From positions 1 to 40,401 of the forward strand of contig MIBE01000046.1 of NCBI GenBank assembly GCA_001829415.1: DNA of 40,401 bases. Reading direction: 5' to 3'. Under the pieces are notes generated by a model. That model had not been told where the DNA came from. It did no database searches and saw only the letters and a list, made by a program, of their open reading frames with translations. The DNA is from Spirochaetes bacterium GWF1_51_8. Lineage in GTDB: Bacteria > Spirochaetota > Brevinematia > Brevinematales > GWF1-51-8. Position numbers and translations under genes: made by a program. Every line of letters starts with the position of its first letter. Position 1 is the stretch's first letter. This document shows, one piece after another, positions 17,460-25,650 of this stretch.

Positions 17460-18464
17460 TTATATCTTCACGCTCCGAAGGTACTCCGCGTCCTGCTCGG
17501 GGATCGACGGGTTGATAAACATCCCGGTACCGAGCTCGAATCCCGCGGTACGGGTCAGTCTCGGGACGATCGTGATATACCAATGAAAGAACTCCGAGTT
17601 ACCGTAGCCGCGCGGAGCGGAACGGACGATGAAGTTGTAGTCGGGATCGTTGAGGCCGATATACAGCTTCCTGAGCGTCCCGCGAAGGACGTGCGCAAGG
17701 TCGGCGACTTCCTCGTCGGAGATCGTCCAGAAGTCGGATGAATGCTTCTTTGGGTACACCCACATATGGAACGGTGACGCGGCCGCGTAGGGAACGAACG
17801 AGACGAATCCCGGCGTCTCCATCACCACGCGCTCGTCGACCTCAAGTTCGTTATTCATCACCTTACAGAACACGCACCCGCGATGCTCCTCATGGTAACG
17901 GATCGCCTCGTTGAGACGGGTCATGACGTCGCGCGGGATCACCGGCAGCGCGATGATCTGCGAATGCGGATGCGGGATCGACGCGCCGGCTCTCGGGCCG
18001 TGGTTCCTGAACGGGATGATCGTCTCGATATAATCCATCTTCGAGAGTTCGACATAACGAGTCCGGTACGCCGCGACCACCGTCTCGACCTCCTCGACCG
18101 TCATCGTCGCGAGAGTGGTGTTGTGGCGCGGAGTCTCCACTATCACCTCGTGATGCCCGACACCGTCCATCCATCGGAAGAACCCCTCGGTGTAGACATG
18201 GATATTGTCGCCGGGCGGTTCGAGGGCCGGGTAACGGTTCGCGACGGCACGGAGCTTCCACGCGCCCTTTTCCGGCACGCGCAGGAACTCTTTTTCTTCG
18301 TGAGTGTGCGCGGTTTTGGGGCAGAACGGGCAGTTCTCGTCATGCGCGGGTAACGCCTCGGCGGTCGCGGCCTTGTGCTCCTTGAGCTGTTCCGGACGCT
18401 TTGCGCGTTCGGTAGCGATCACGACCCATTCTTTCAGGATGATGTTCTGCCGGAATTGAGGCAT
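17460..18464 (-). CDS. galT: Galactose-1-phosphate uridylyltransferase
   Basis: A Leloir-pathway enzyme: UDP-glucose plus galactose-1-phosphate give UDP-galactose plus glucose-1-phosphate. Its 334 residues fit class I. Visible are the zinc-site pair CPFC in NCPFCPKTAH, CVFCKVM, the active-site IPHPHSQIIALP with the His-Pro-His nucleophile motif, and FHWYITIVPR near the C-terminus. The open frame extends upstream to 18605, but ATG 18464 has GGAG six bases ahead and gives the normal N-terminus MPQFRQNIILKEWVVIA. It supplies UDP-galactose for the mutase encoded downstream. Confidence 0.94.
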   Translation of the reverse strand: MPQFRQNIILKEWVVIATERAKRPEQLKEHKAATAEALPAHDENCPFCPKTAHTHEEKEFLRVPEKGAWKLRAVANRYPALEPPGDNIHVYTEGFFRWMDGVGHHEVIVETPRHNTTLATMTVEEVETVVAAYRTRYVELSKMDYIETIIPFRNHGPRAGASIPHPHSQIIALPVIPRDVMTRLNEAIRYHEEHRGCVFCKVMNNELEVDERVVMETPGFVSFVPYAAASPFHMWVYPKKHSSDFWTISDEEVADLAHVLRGTLRKLYIGLNDPDYNFIVRSAPRGYGNSEFFHWYITIVPRLTRTAGFELGTGMFINPSIPEQDAEYLRSVKI

Positions 18465-18638
18465 AGGCACTCCAAATGAGTTAAAAGTTAAAAGTAAAAA
18501 GTTACAAGCAGTATTATTATAGGAAGGGATGGAATATTTGGCAAGCGTGGTTCTGAAAAAATGCGTATCCGATCCCCATCCCACTTGAAATTTCCGGGTT
18601 CTCACGGCATACTACTATATAAAACTTATGGATGTACT

Positions 18639-20279
18639 ATGTTTCGCGTCCTGATCTTACTTGCCGTCCCGCTTATTCTGCTCGCCTGTGTGAAAGAACC
18701 CGAGGTGATCCCTCCCGCCGCGGCCCATCCGACAAACGCGGTGTGGCTTGTGATGGTCTATCTCGACGGCGACAACAACCTCGAATCGGACGCGCTCAAG
18801 GATATGAACGAGATCGAGGCGGCGGCGTGCCTCACGAACACCAATATCATCGTCGTCGTCCTGTTCGACCGGAACTACGGCTACAGCATCTCCGACGGCA
18901 ACTGGACGGGCACCCGTCTCTACCACGCCATATACCAAAACGAAACTATCGACAACAAGATCGTCTCGCTCCGGCTCTCCGGGATGGGACTTTCCGGTAC
19001 GGGCGACGATGACGAGCTCAATATGGGCGACCCCGCGACCCTCGCGGCGTTCGTAGACTGGGCGGGCACGGTGTACAACGCTCAGCACACCTTCCTGATC
19101 CTCTGGAACCACGGCGACGGGTGGATGAACGATTCGACGTTTCAGCCGCTCGGCGTGTGCTACGACGACAGCCACGGCGACGACTTTATCGGGAATAACG
19201 AGTTCTCCTACGCGCTCGAGGGGAAGGGGGTGGACGCTGTCGGCTTCGACGCGTGCCTGATGACGATGTACGAGACCGCTTACGAGCTCAAGGACTGCGC
19301 GGATACGTTGATCGCGTCAGCCGACCTCGAACCGAACGGCGGCTGGCAGTATCACGACTGGCTCGACCGTTTCGACACCTGCCTCACCGTCTCCAACCTC
19401 TGCCGCAGCCTCGTGATGTCCTACTCGAACACTTACGCTTCGTCGATCAACTACTACACGACCCTTTCCGCGATAGACCTGACTAAGATGGATGCCCTGC
19501 ACATAGAGTTCGAGGCGTTCGTACAGGACCTTTTCGCGCTCACAAACCTCTGGTACAACCCGGCTCATTCGAACTATCCTGCTCAGTTTGTCTACACGGT
19601 CACGAACCTTGTCGAACGGTACTGGGAACCGGTCGAGTACGGGTACTTCCACGCCGACCTGTACGATCTGGCGTCTAACCTGAACCTTGCGTCATCGCCC
19701 GCGCTCATGTCCGCTATCGCCGACGCGGTGATCTGCTACTATAAGCACCCGCTGGGAAATATCTACACCGGAAACCCCCGTTCGCACGGCCTCGCGCTAT
19801 ATTTCGGGTCGTACTTCCGCACCCTGAATTCCAGCTCCCTGCCGGTGCATCTCTACGACGACTACGATTATACCACCAATTCGCTTTCGGCCTTCCAGAC
19901 CAATTCGCTCTGGGACGATTACCTTTACGCGCTCTACCAGTTCCCGCATTTCACATGGACGGGCGTTGGGACGAATACGGATGTACTCGCAGACCGTGAA
20001 CGGGACTATTACCAGATATGGGTGACATCGGCGGGAACGCTGGATATCTTCTTGGACGCGCCGCCGTCATGTAACGACTACCTCTATCTCTACAAGGACG
20101 ACCTTTTCGAGACAAACCGGATCGCGTCATCGGAAAAAATGACCGCGGGAACGAACCAGTCGATTTCGAATATCGCGGTTACGCCCGGGTGGTACCTGAT
20201 CGAGGTGTGGCGGTACGACACGTCGAACCCGTCGGAGCCGTACACCCTCGTGATCGGCGGCACGGCGGGGATATACTAA
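18639..20279 (+). CDS. Clostripain-family (C11) cysteine peptidase lipoprotein
   Basis: This secreted lipoprotein peptidase has 546 residues. The signal peptide ends at lipobox LLAC (Cys about 17). The catalytic domain opens with VWLVMVYLDGDNNLE; the probable catalytic His158 is in LWNHGDGW and Cys206 in GFDACLMTMYE, the two hallmark motifs of C11 peptidases. Family members usually cut after Arg or Lys. Residues about 445-546 form a beta-rich tail (DRERDYYQIWVTSAGTLDIF...GWYLIEVWRYD) like a pre-peptidase C-terminal domain. The frame runs upstream to 18561, but only ATG 18639 gives a signal peptide. A TTGAAA at 18585 may be part of its promoter. Confidence 0.88.
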   Translation: MFRVLILLAVPLILLACVKEPEVIPPAAAHPTNAVWLVMVYLDGDNNLESDALKDMNEIEAAACLTNTNIIVVVLFDRNYGYSISDGNWTGTRLYHAIYQNETIDNKIVSLRLSGMGLSGTGDDDELNMGDPATLAAFVDWAGTVYNAQHTFLILWNHGDGWMNDSTFQPLGVCYDDSHGDDFIGNNEFSYALEGKGVDAVGFDACLMTMYETAYELKDCADTLIASADLEPNGGWQYHDWLDRFDTCLTVSNLCRSLVMSYSNTYASSINYYTTLSAIDLTKMDALHIEFEAFVQDLFALTNLWYNPAHSNYPAQFVYTVTNLVERYWEPVEYGYFHADLYDLASNLNLASSPALMSAIADAVICYYKHPLGNIYTGNPRSHGLALYFGSYFRTLNSSSLPVHLYDDYDYTTNSLSAFQTNSLWDDYLYALYQFPHFTWTGVGTNTDVLADRERDYYQIWVTSAGTLDIFLDAPPSCNDYLYLYKDDLFETNRIASSEKMTAGTNQSISNIAVTPGWYLIEVWRYDTSNPSEPYTLVIGGTAGIY

Positions 20280-20345
20280 GGACGGTTCAAAAACTCTATC
20301 TTAATATACATATGTGTTTTACAGAGTAGAAAAGAGCATGTTTAT

Positions 20346-20433
20346 GTCACTGCGAGACGCAATGCGGCGAAGCAGTCTGTGTAATTTATTATAAAATATG
20401 AAAATAGATTGCTTCGCTCACGCTCGCAATGAC
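20346..20433. repeat. Palindromic intergenic repeat (GTCATTGCGAG family)
   Basis: The left end GTCACTGCGAG and right end CTCGCAATGAC are inverted, with GAAGCAGTCT and AGATTGCTTC inside as a second inverted pair. It is the same family as 22396-22503. It lies in the 330-base gene-free gap after the C11 peptidase. That gap begins with GTTCAAAAACT and contains AGTTTTTAGAAGTGCCC at 20480-20496, the same edge motif that borders the large repeat copy C. Confidence 0.75.
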
Positions 20434-20566
20434 AAGGCAATTTCTCTAACCTTTGATAATACTCCAATTTATGAGTTTTTAGAAGTGCCCCTAAACCATA
20501 TAACATCGCCTGAGAGTTGGTTTGGTGTATGATCGGATGAAAACCGATATCGAAACCCGCCGAATC

Positions 20567-20595
20567 TTGCGAAACGGGCGCGGAAATGCTAAAAT
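20567..20595 (+). promoter_or_regulatory. Promoter of tRNA-Thr
   Basis: TTGCGA (20567-20572), 17 bases, TAAAAT (20590-20595). Initiation about 7 bases later would leave a very short leader before the tRNA. Confidence 0.6.
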
Positions 20596-20609
20596 ATTCC
20601 TTATGAAGT

Positions 20610-20682
20610 GCCACCGTAGCTCAGCTGGTAGAGCAATTGATTCGTAATCAGTAGGCCAGCGGTTCGATCCCGCTCGGTGGCT
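20610..20682 (+). tRNA. tRNA-Thr (anticodon CGU)
   Basis: A complete cloverleaf: acceptor GCCACCG with CGGTGGC, D arm GCTC/GAGC, anticodon stem ATTGA/TCAGT with loop TTCGTAA (anticodon CGT in DNA), variable AGGCC, and T arm AGCGG-TTCGATC-CCGCT. The discriminator base is T, and the CCA end is not encoded. Its last two bases overlap the stop codon of the convergent diguanylate cyclase gene. It decodes ACG. Confidence 0.97.
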
Positions 20683-22309
20683 ATTCTTTTTTATCCTCTT
20701 CTTTGACTTCCGCCGTTTTGTTCGATTGAATCGTCCGCACCTGATCCCTGCCCATCTGCTTCGCGAAGTAGAGCCCCTCGTCCGCGATCCGGATACATTC
20801 GTCCAGTTCCTTATCGCCCGTGCAGTACGATACCCCGAAACTCATCGTGACCTTGATCTTCTGGCCGTTATAACGGATATCCAATTGGCGGAGGTACTGG
20901 CGGAGGCGGTTGCAGAACTGGATCGCGCCCTTCAGTTTCGAGTCCGGCAGAAGGATGATAAACTCCTCGCCGCCCCATCTCGCGACGACATCGGTACGCC
21001 GCAGAGCCGCATACACCGCCGACGCTACCCGTCTGAGCACCTCGTCGCCCGCCGACGGCCCGAAGCTGTCGTTCATCACGCGAAGGTGGTCGATATCCGC
21101 GATCGCCATCGCGAACGGCGTTTTGTAACGTTTCGCGCGCATCAACTCGATCCGCGCCTTTTCGAGGAACGCCTTCCTGTTACAGATACCGGTGAGCGCA
21201 TCGGTCACCGCGGCCACTTCGAGTTCTTTCCGCGCGAGTTTCCTGTCATACGAATTGATCGAGAGCAGATAAGAAATATATCCTACGATACCGAACGTGA
21301 TTAAAAAGAGGCCGAAAAATACCAGCCGCAACGGCTGGAGGATGACTTGGATTCTGTCGTGGGAGACCCACGAGATCAGCTTCCAGTTCCCGGAAGCCCC
21401 CGCGAGCGGGATTGCGGCGAACGTGAAAAGGCCGCGCGGGGTGTAGAACTGCCCCTGACTGTTCGATACAACCGCCGCCCATTCCTCGGGAAAACGGGCC
21501 GTCATATTGGTCGCGCTCTTCCCAGGCAGAATATTACCCCATTCCTCATCCGGCGACGGGCCGATCATCCAGTAACCGGCGGAGTCGGTCAGGAGCAGTT
21601 TGCCGTAAGAATCCCCCGCCGATTCCTTCTCGCCGTTGAGCTTCCCGATCAGCTTCTTGACGTCGTAGTCGATTGTCAGTATCCCGGATTTCATGCCCTG
21701 CGGATTGTATAAAAGTACACCCGCGATCATCTTGGGCAGGTACGGAGACTCGACTAGCCCGGCCTCGCTCCGGATATCGACACCCGATAGAAAAATCTGT
21801 CCCTGTGTCAACTCCATGATGCCGTTAAAATAGGCTTTATCACCCTTAAACTGCAGCTGGTTCTCGGGGATGACCACCGCGCTGCCGTCGATCACCTGAA
21901 CCCGCACCTTCTCCATCCCGTCGGTACCGGTCAGCCTGATCCGCCCGTAGTAGGTTTTGACCTGCGCGAGCGCGAGGAAGCTTTTTTGGACATTCAGCTT
22001 AACTTGGGGGGTGTCGAACGACGCGGATTCGGAGAGGATGGGCAGGTATTGCAGGATTTCGAGGTCGCGCGTGAGTTCGATGATACTGTTTTCCGCCGCG
22101 CTTCCCGCCTGCTCGACCAGATGACGTTCGCTGTTCTCCATCCCGCCGATCAGGACCTGTTTCGCGCTGAAAAAGAGAGACAGGAATACGATCCCCACCC
22201 CCAGGAAAAGAGGGATAAAGTAAGGCAGGAATTCCTTGAGGATTTCGCCGGTCATACGGTGCTGCATTTTTCTCGGGAGCGCCGAGAGGCGCGGGGTTTC
22301 TTTTTCCAT
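20681..22309 (-). CDS. Membrane diguanylate cyclase with extracytoplasmic Cache-like sensor
   Basis: It synthesises the second messenger c-di-GMP from two GTP. The 542 residues contain a first membrane segment (about 30-52), an extracytoplasmic sensor of about 290 residues that looks like a double Cache domain, a second membrane segment (about 345-370), and the GGDEF domain. The catalytic signature is GGEEF at 446-450 in ARWGGEEFIILLPDS. The inhibitory I-site RxxD (RRTD) lies five residues before it, so product inhibition is likely. VTDALTGICNRKAF marks the domain start. The signal ligand is unknown. Its TAG stop overlaps the end of the tRNA-Thr gene by two bases. Confidence 0.93.
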   Translation of the reverse strand: MEKETPRLSALPRKMQHRMTGEILKEFLPYFIPLFLGVGIVFLSLFFSAKQVLIGGMENSERHLVEQAGSAAENSIIELTRDLEILQYLPILSESASFDTPQVKLNVQKSFLALAQVKTYYGRIRLTGTDGMEKVRVQVIDGSAVVIPENQLQFKGDKAYFNGIMELTQGQIFLSGVDIRSEAGLVESPYLPKMIAGVLLYNPQGMKSGILTIDYDVKKLIGKLNGEKESAGDSYGKLLLTDSAGYWMIGPSPDEEWGNILPGKSATNMTARFPEEWAAVVSNSQGQFYTPRGLFTFAAIPLAGASGNWKLISWVSHDRIQVILQPLRLVFFGLFLITFGIVGYISYLLSINSYDRKLARKELEVAAVTDALTGICNRKAFLEKARIELMRAKRYKTPFAMAIADIDHLRVMNDSFGPSAGDEVLRRVASAVYAALRRTDVVARWGGEEFIILLPDSKLKGAIQFCNRLRQYLRQLDIRYNGQKIKVTMSFGVSYCTGDKELDECIRIADEGLYFAKQMGRDQVRTIQSNKTAEVKEEDKKE

Positions 22310-22395
22310 GCATGATTATAAGGGACGCGGAGAAATTTCTCAAATCGGGCGAAAAGAAAAACGCCCCGTCAGGGGTGTGTTGACAAACTCATTTT

Positions 22396-22503
22396 GTCAT
22401 TGCGAGGCGTCATGGTGAGCTTGCCGAACCATAACCGAAGCAGTCTATTTAATTCATACTCCAGTATGTAAATAAATTGCTTCGGCCTTCGCCTCGCAAT
22501 GAC
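22396..22503. repeat. Palindromic intergenic repeat (GTCATTGCGAG family)
   Basis: GTCATTGCGAGGCGTCATGG at the left and GCCTCGCAATGAC at the right are inverted. CGAAGCAGTCTATTTAATTC pairs internally with AAATTGCTTCGG. It lies in the gap 22310-22576, which holds no gene. Confidence 0.75.
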
Positions 22504-22576
22504 AAGGCAACTTCGTCATCACCCATAGGCAGTACGGGGCGGTAGGGACTATCTCATCATAATGGGAGATTCCAGG

Positions 22577-23038
22577 TTACGAGTTCTCAGCGAGACGTTT
22601 TTTCAACGCGCCTGTATACGGAAGTGTCAGAAACAGGATGAAGAACGCGGCGTACAGAAGGACGATGATCGCGATACCCATATTCTTCCCGACTCTTTCA
22701 AGGTTGCTGATATCCTGAAGAATCGCGACGACTCCGATGATGCACCCGAAGATCGCGGAAAACACGATCAGCGACTGAAGCGTCTTGAAGAACACGATTC
22801 CCTTGCCGATCTCCTTTTTATCGAACGGCGCGGATTCGCTCGCGTACTTGAACGCGTTACCGATCTCGCGCGGGCTGAAGAACGCTAACGACAGCAGGAA
22901 GGCGAAGCCGGGCACGAGCGCAAGCGACGCGAAATCGATATAGAGGAACATCCCCTGCAGACTCCCTGTCGCGAGAAAAAATGTGCCGACAGTCAGCAGA
23001 ACGAACAGGAGCAGAAATATCCAGAATCCCTTTTTCAT
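22577..23038 (-). CDS. Small membrane protein resembling the MotA/TolQ N-terminus
   Basis: The 153 residues contain about four hydrophobic segments. The stretch YIDFASLALVPGFAFLLSLA resembles the 'D..S...V.GGT' region of MotA-type proton-channel subunits, and a charged cytoplasmic helix follows (FDKKEIGKGIVFFKTLQSL). No large cytoplasmic motor domain is present, so it is not an ordinary motA. AGGAGG precedes the ATG, and it lies 10 bases after the membrane protein at 23049, forming the third gene of the sigma-factor operon. Confidence 0.7.
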   Translation of the reverse strand: MKKGFWIFLLLFVLLTVGTFFLATGSLQGMFLYIDFASLALVPGFAFLLSLAFFSPREIGNAFKYASESAPFDKKEIGKGIVFFKTLQSLIVFSAIFGCIIGVVAILQDISNLERVGKNMGIAIIVLLYAAFFILFLTLPYTGALKKRLAENS

Positions 23039-23048
23039 AATAATCCTC

Positions 23049-23369
23049 CTACGGTTTGAAATTCTTTTCGAGAAACTTACGGGCTTCTTCGAACTTGCCC
23101 GGGATGTCGTATTTCACATAGAACTCCGATGAATACTTGGACAGCCTGGACGGGACATACAGCCCGGCGAACGCCATGATCAGGTAGACCGCGCAAACCG
23201 CGAGTCCGGCCGCACTCACGATCTGCCCGATAAACACCGGGCGCTCTCTCTTCACCGCGGGCAGTACCGGCTTGAGACGGTCGAACTTCTCCCGGAACAC
23301 CGTCCCGTCATACTCCATCCGCGCGATCTTTTCGCCGAAATAGCCCTTTATCTCTTTATCGATTTTCAT
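23049..23369 (-). CDS. Single-pass membrane protein, possible anti-sigma factor
   Basis: This 106-residue protein has a basic, soluble N-terminal half (about 1-45), one membrane segment (about 46-70) and a short outer tail. It overlaps the end of the sigma-factor gene by 14 bases, a common arrangement for ECF sigma/anti-sigma pairs, and the topology fits. No zinc-finger anti-sigma motif (HxxxCxxC) is visible, so the role is inference from position. Confidence 0.65.
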   Translation of the reverse strand: MKIDKEIKGYFGEKIARMEYDGTVFREKFDRLKPVLPAVKRERPVFIGQIVSAAGLAVCAVYLIMAFAGLYVPSRLSKYSSEFYVKYDIPGKFEEARKFLEKNFKP

Positions 23370-23946
23370 CTTTTCCCTCCAAATGACCCGCGATCTTCTT
23401 CCTGAGTTCGAAAACCTTCGATTTTATCGTACCCTCGGGAATACCGGTCACTTGCGCGATCTCGGAATATTTCATCTCCTCGTAGAAACGGAAGTAGGCG
23501 ATTTCCCTGTCGGTCTGTTTCAGCCCTTCGAGGTACGCCCCGATCCGCGCGAAAAGGTCGCCCGCGACCGCCGCGTCTTCCGGCGTAGACTTGTTATCCG
23601 GATACTCCGTAGTCTCGTCAAGAGGGCCGTGAACTACCTTCCGCTTCCGGAAATAGTCCATGCAATGGTTCCGGGCGATCGTGTAGATCCATGTGCTGAG
23701 CGCGTAGGCTGGATTAAACAGATCGAGCTTTTCGTAAACCTTCAGCATCACTTCCTGGAAAAGGTCCTCGGCCTCGGCATGCCCCGCATTCCGCCCGGTG
23801 ACCTCACGGATAAAGAAAAGCACTTTCCGGCCGTACCGCTCCCATATTTCTCCGAACAGCTTGTCCCGTCCGCCTGCCGCCGATAACCCGTAGAGTCTGA
23901 TTTTTTCGATCAATCCGCCCATCCGGCTCCCTCTTTTCATTTTCAT
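23356..23946 (-). CDS. ECF-type RNA polymerase sigma factor
   Basis: This sigma-70 family regulator has region 2 (ERYGRKVLFFIREVTGRNAG, DLFQEVMLKVYEKL, LSTWIYTIARNHCMDYFRK) and region 4 (LKQTDREIAYFRFYEEMKYS, VTGIPEGTIKSKVFELRKKI), the two domains of ECF sigma factors. The start is uncertain: GTG 23952, ATG 23946 (behind AAGGTG), ATG 23940 and ATG 23922 (behind GAGGGAG) are all possible; 23946 gives 196 aa. The gene heads an operon with a single-pass and a multi-pass membrane protein, suggesting envelope-stress signalling. Confidence 0.9.
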   Translation of the reverse strand: MKMKRGSRMGGLIEKIRLYGLSAAGGRDKLFGEIWERYGRKVLFFIREVTGRNAGHAEAEDLFQEVMLKVYEKLDLFNPAYALSTWIYTIARNHCMDYFRKRKVVHGPLDETTEYPDNKSTPEDAAVAGDLFARIGAYLEGLKQTDREIAYFRFYEEMKYSEIAQVTGIPEGTIKSKVFELRKKIAGHLEGKDENR

Positions 23947-23991
23947 GGTCACCTTGAATAAACGCCGATTCTCGGCGTCAAGGAAGTGACC
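23947..23991. promoter_or_regulatory. Long inverted repeat at the sigma-factor start
   Basis: GGTCAC (23947) pairs with GTGACC (23986-23991), CTTGA with TCAAG, and ACGCCGA with TCGGCGT around a three-base centre. In the mRNA the hairpin would cover the AAGGTG ribosome site of the sigma gene. It could be an operator, a translational hairpin, or an outer piece of the neighbouring repeat. Confidence 0.55.
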
Positions 23992-24056
23992 ATTTAGTGT
24001 CTTCTTGGATATATGGGCACTTCTAAAAACTCATAGTAGTTTATATAAAAGACAAT

Positions 24057-24576
24057 CTTCCTTTCTTTCTGACCGGCCAGAAAGAAAGGAAGTAAAGAAC
24101 CCCGCACGGAAATACGGGGCAAGCGAGCCGCCGCGCGGATAAAGCTACAAGTAGAACCGGAAAATCCGAGTCGGGCGCAACTTGCATGTAAGCTCGGTGA
24201 GAAATAAAAATAAGCTTGCGTCGGACATGCGCCCTTGGTCGGATTTCCCGGCAGCAAGTCCCGCATTCGATAGTACAAAGAAAGTAAGATATGCGGGACA
24301 AGAAGCGCTTTAAAGTGCGCGGACGAAACAGCCGAATGGGATAACTCTTTAGTAGAACTGTAGTTGGCTGTTTACCTCCGCCGCTTTGACGCGATTTTTG
24401 CTAAGCGAAACGGACAGAAACACCGTCTGTTCGAGCCTTGAATTATCTCGCATCAGTGATTTCTTTCGCGGCGAGTTACGGCGTTTCCCGTTTCGCGTCC
24501 TTGTACTTTAGAGCGTCATTCCGGCGGGAACTTCTTTCTTTCGTTCTTTCTTTCTGGGTTTGCAGAAAGAAAGAAC
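24057..24576 (+). repeat. Large structured non-coding repeat, copy C
   Basis: Third copy, same orientation as copy A, filling most of the gene-free gap 23992-24748. The left hairpin is CTTCCTTTCTTTCTG (24057-24071) with CAGAAAGAAAGGAAG (24078-24092), perfect over 15 pairs. The right hairpin is GTTCTTTCTTTCTG (24543-24556) with CAGAAAGAAAGAAC (24563-24576). Between them is the stem CCGGAAAATCCGA...TCGGGCGCA (24157-24179) with its partner ending at 24251, then GCGCTTTAAAGTGCGC, AACAGCC/GGCTGTT and AACGGACAGAAACACCG-like blocks. Edge motifs TTCTAAAAACT (24021) and AGTTTTTAGAA (near 24600) border it. Confidence 0.8.
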
Positions 24577-24680
24577 AGTGCCTTTTTGGATTTAAAGTAG
24601 TTTTTAGAAATACCCTTACTATATTATACGGGATAAAATAAAAAAAGTTGGGTTTTTCACAAAATAAACCGCCGGACGCC

Positions 24681-24709
24681 TTGACTTCTTAATAGTTGTA
24701 ATATACAAT
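24681..24709 (+). promoter_or_regulatory. Promoter with overlapping operator, hgcAB operon
   Basis: TTGACT (24681-24686), 17 bases, TACAAT (24704-24709). The -10 box overlaps a perfect palindrome, TTGTA-ATA-TACAA (24696-24708), the size and type of a MarR-family operator. Binding there would block RNA polymerase. The regulator encoded at 25165 is the obvious candidate. Confidence 0.7.
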
Positions 24710-24748
24710 AGATGTAATATGAGTATAATAATTGCGGAGGTATCATTC

Positions 24749-25138
24749 ATGCTAAGTAAAATTCTCTCAATTATCGGCGGATTTCTTACGGCGGGGTGGG
24801 GTATTACTCATCTGATTCCCACAGGAAACGTCGTCAAAGGTTTTGGGGGAATTTCAATCGATAATTCGCGGATTATTTTAATGGAATGGATAAATGAAGG
24901 ATTTACATTAATCTTCATCGGGTTAACTGTTATTTTAATCGCGCTTATTGAAAAAAAGCCGGCCGCCGCGAAAAAGATCGTTTATATCCTCTCTACCGCA
25001 ATGCTTATTGCTATGGCCGTGCTTTCAATATTTACCGGGTTTCAGAATGATTTTTTGCCTTACAAGCTATGTCCGGTTATTTTCACCGTATCGGCGGGTT
25101 TAATCTTCCAGGGTGTTTTTACAGAATCCAAATCCTGA
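24749..25138 (+). CDS. Small four-segment membrane protein, first gene of the hgc operon
   Basis: The 129-residue hydrophobic protein has segments at about 5-25, 47-67, 75-95 and 105-123. Motifs include GWGITHLIPTGNVVKGFGGI and LMEWINEGFTLIFIG. I do not recognise the family with certainty. ATG 24749 follows GCGGAGG by nine bases; the frame starts earlier at 24719, before the ribosome site, so that is rejected. The marR gene begins 26 bases after the stop. A membrane role linked to metal handling is possible but is only inferred from the operon. Confidence 0.7.
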   Translation: MLSKILSIIGGFLTAGWGITHLIPTGNVVKGFGGISIDNSRIILMEWINEGFTLIFIGLTVILIALIEKKPAAAKKIVYILSTAMLIAMAVLSIFTGFQNDFLPYKLCPVIFTVSAGLIFQGVFTESKS

Positions 25139-25164
25139 ATAAATATAATAAAAAGGTGTATAAC

Positions 25165-25632
25165 ATGGATCATAATGACTACGGCGAACTAAGAAAAACG
25201 CTAAGGATTTTGGAGCGTGAAATCGAGAAGGTTATTGAAGATCAAAGCGGATGCTGCGGGGTGAGTTTCGCCCAGTGTCATACGTTATTGGAGATAGAAG
25301 AAATTGGGGAAGTTTCTATTAAGGCGCTCTCGGAGCGTCTTGAATTAGATAACAGCACATTAAGCCGCACTATCGATAAAATGGTAAAAGACGGTCTAAT
25401 TCACCGGACTGAAAATCCATCCGACCGTCGATATCTTATGCTTTCGCTTACCGACAACGGGAAAAAAACCGCGAATTCGATCGGATTGATGTGTAATGGG
25501 TATTATCGGGAACTTTTTGAGAATATTCCCGTTGAAAAACACAATCAAATCATAGATAGTATCGGGATTCTCGCATCCTCGATGAAAAAGATGCGGAAAA
25601 AGTCTTCAAATTCTAAGAATTGCTGTAAATAA
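25165..25632 (+). CDS. MarR-family regulator with cysteine pairs, probable hgc operon regulator
   Basis: This 155-residue winged-helix regulator has its DNA-binding domain at VSIKALSERLELDNSTLSRT, then DKMVKDGLIHR and the wing NPSDRRYLMLSLTDNG. Cys30, Cys31 and Cys38 (SGCCGVSFAQCH) precede the helix-turn-helix, and the protein ends NCCK (Cys153, Cys154). Such clusters could bind a thiophilic metal or metalloid. From memory, MarR proteins with this CCG...QCH pattern occur near arsenic-related genes; I cannot check that here. ATG 25165 gives a normal MarR N-terminus, though the frame starts earlier. hgcA follows after 18 bases. The palindrome on the upstream promoter is its likely target. Confidence 0.87.
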   Translation: MDHNDYGELRKTLRILEREIEKVIEDQSGCCGVSFAQCHTLLEIEEIGEVSIKALSERLELDNSTLSRTIDKMVKDGLIHRTENPSDRRYLMLSLTDNGKKTANSIGLMCNGYYRELFENIPVEKHNQIIDSIGILASSMKKMRKKSSNSKNCCK

Positions 25633-25650
25633 ACTAAAGCGAGGTTTATT

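Noticed and set aside
20342..20614. Minus-strand frame of 90 codons before the tRNA
   Set aside because: It translates the GTCATTGCGAG palindrome (CHCERERSNL type peptide), a usual artefact of this repeat.
24057..24576. CRISPR array or integron attC cluster
   Set aside because: There is no regular repeat-spacer spacing and no cas or integrase gene; the palindromes differ from one another within a copy.
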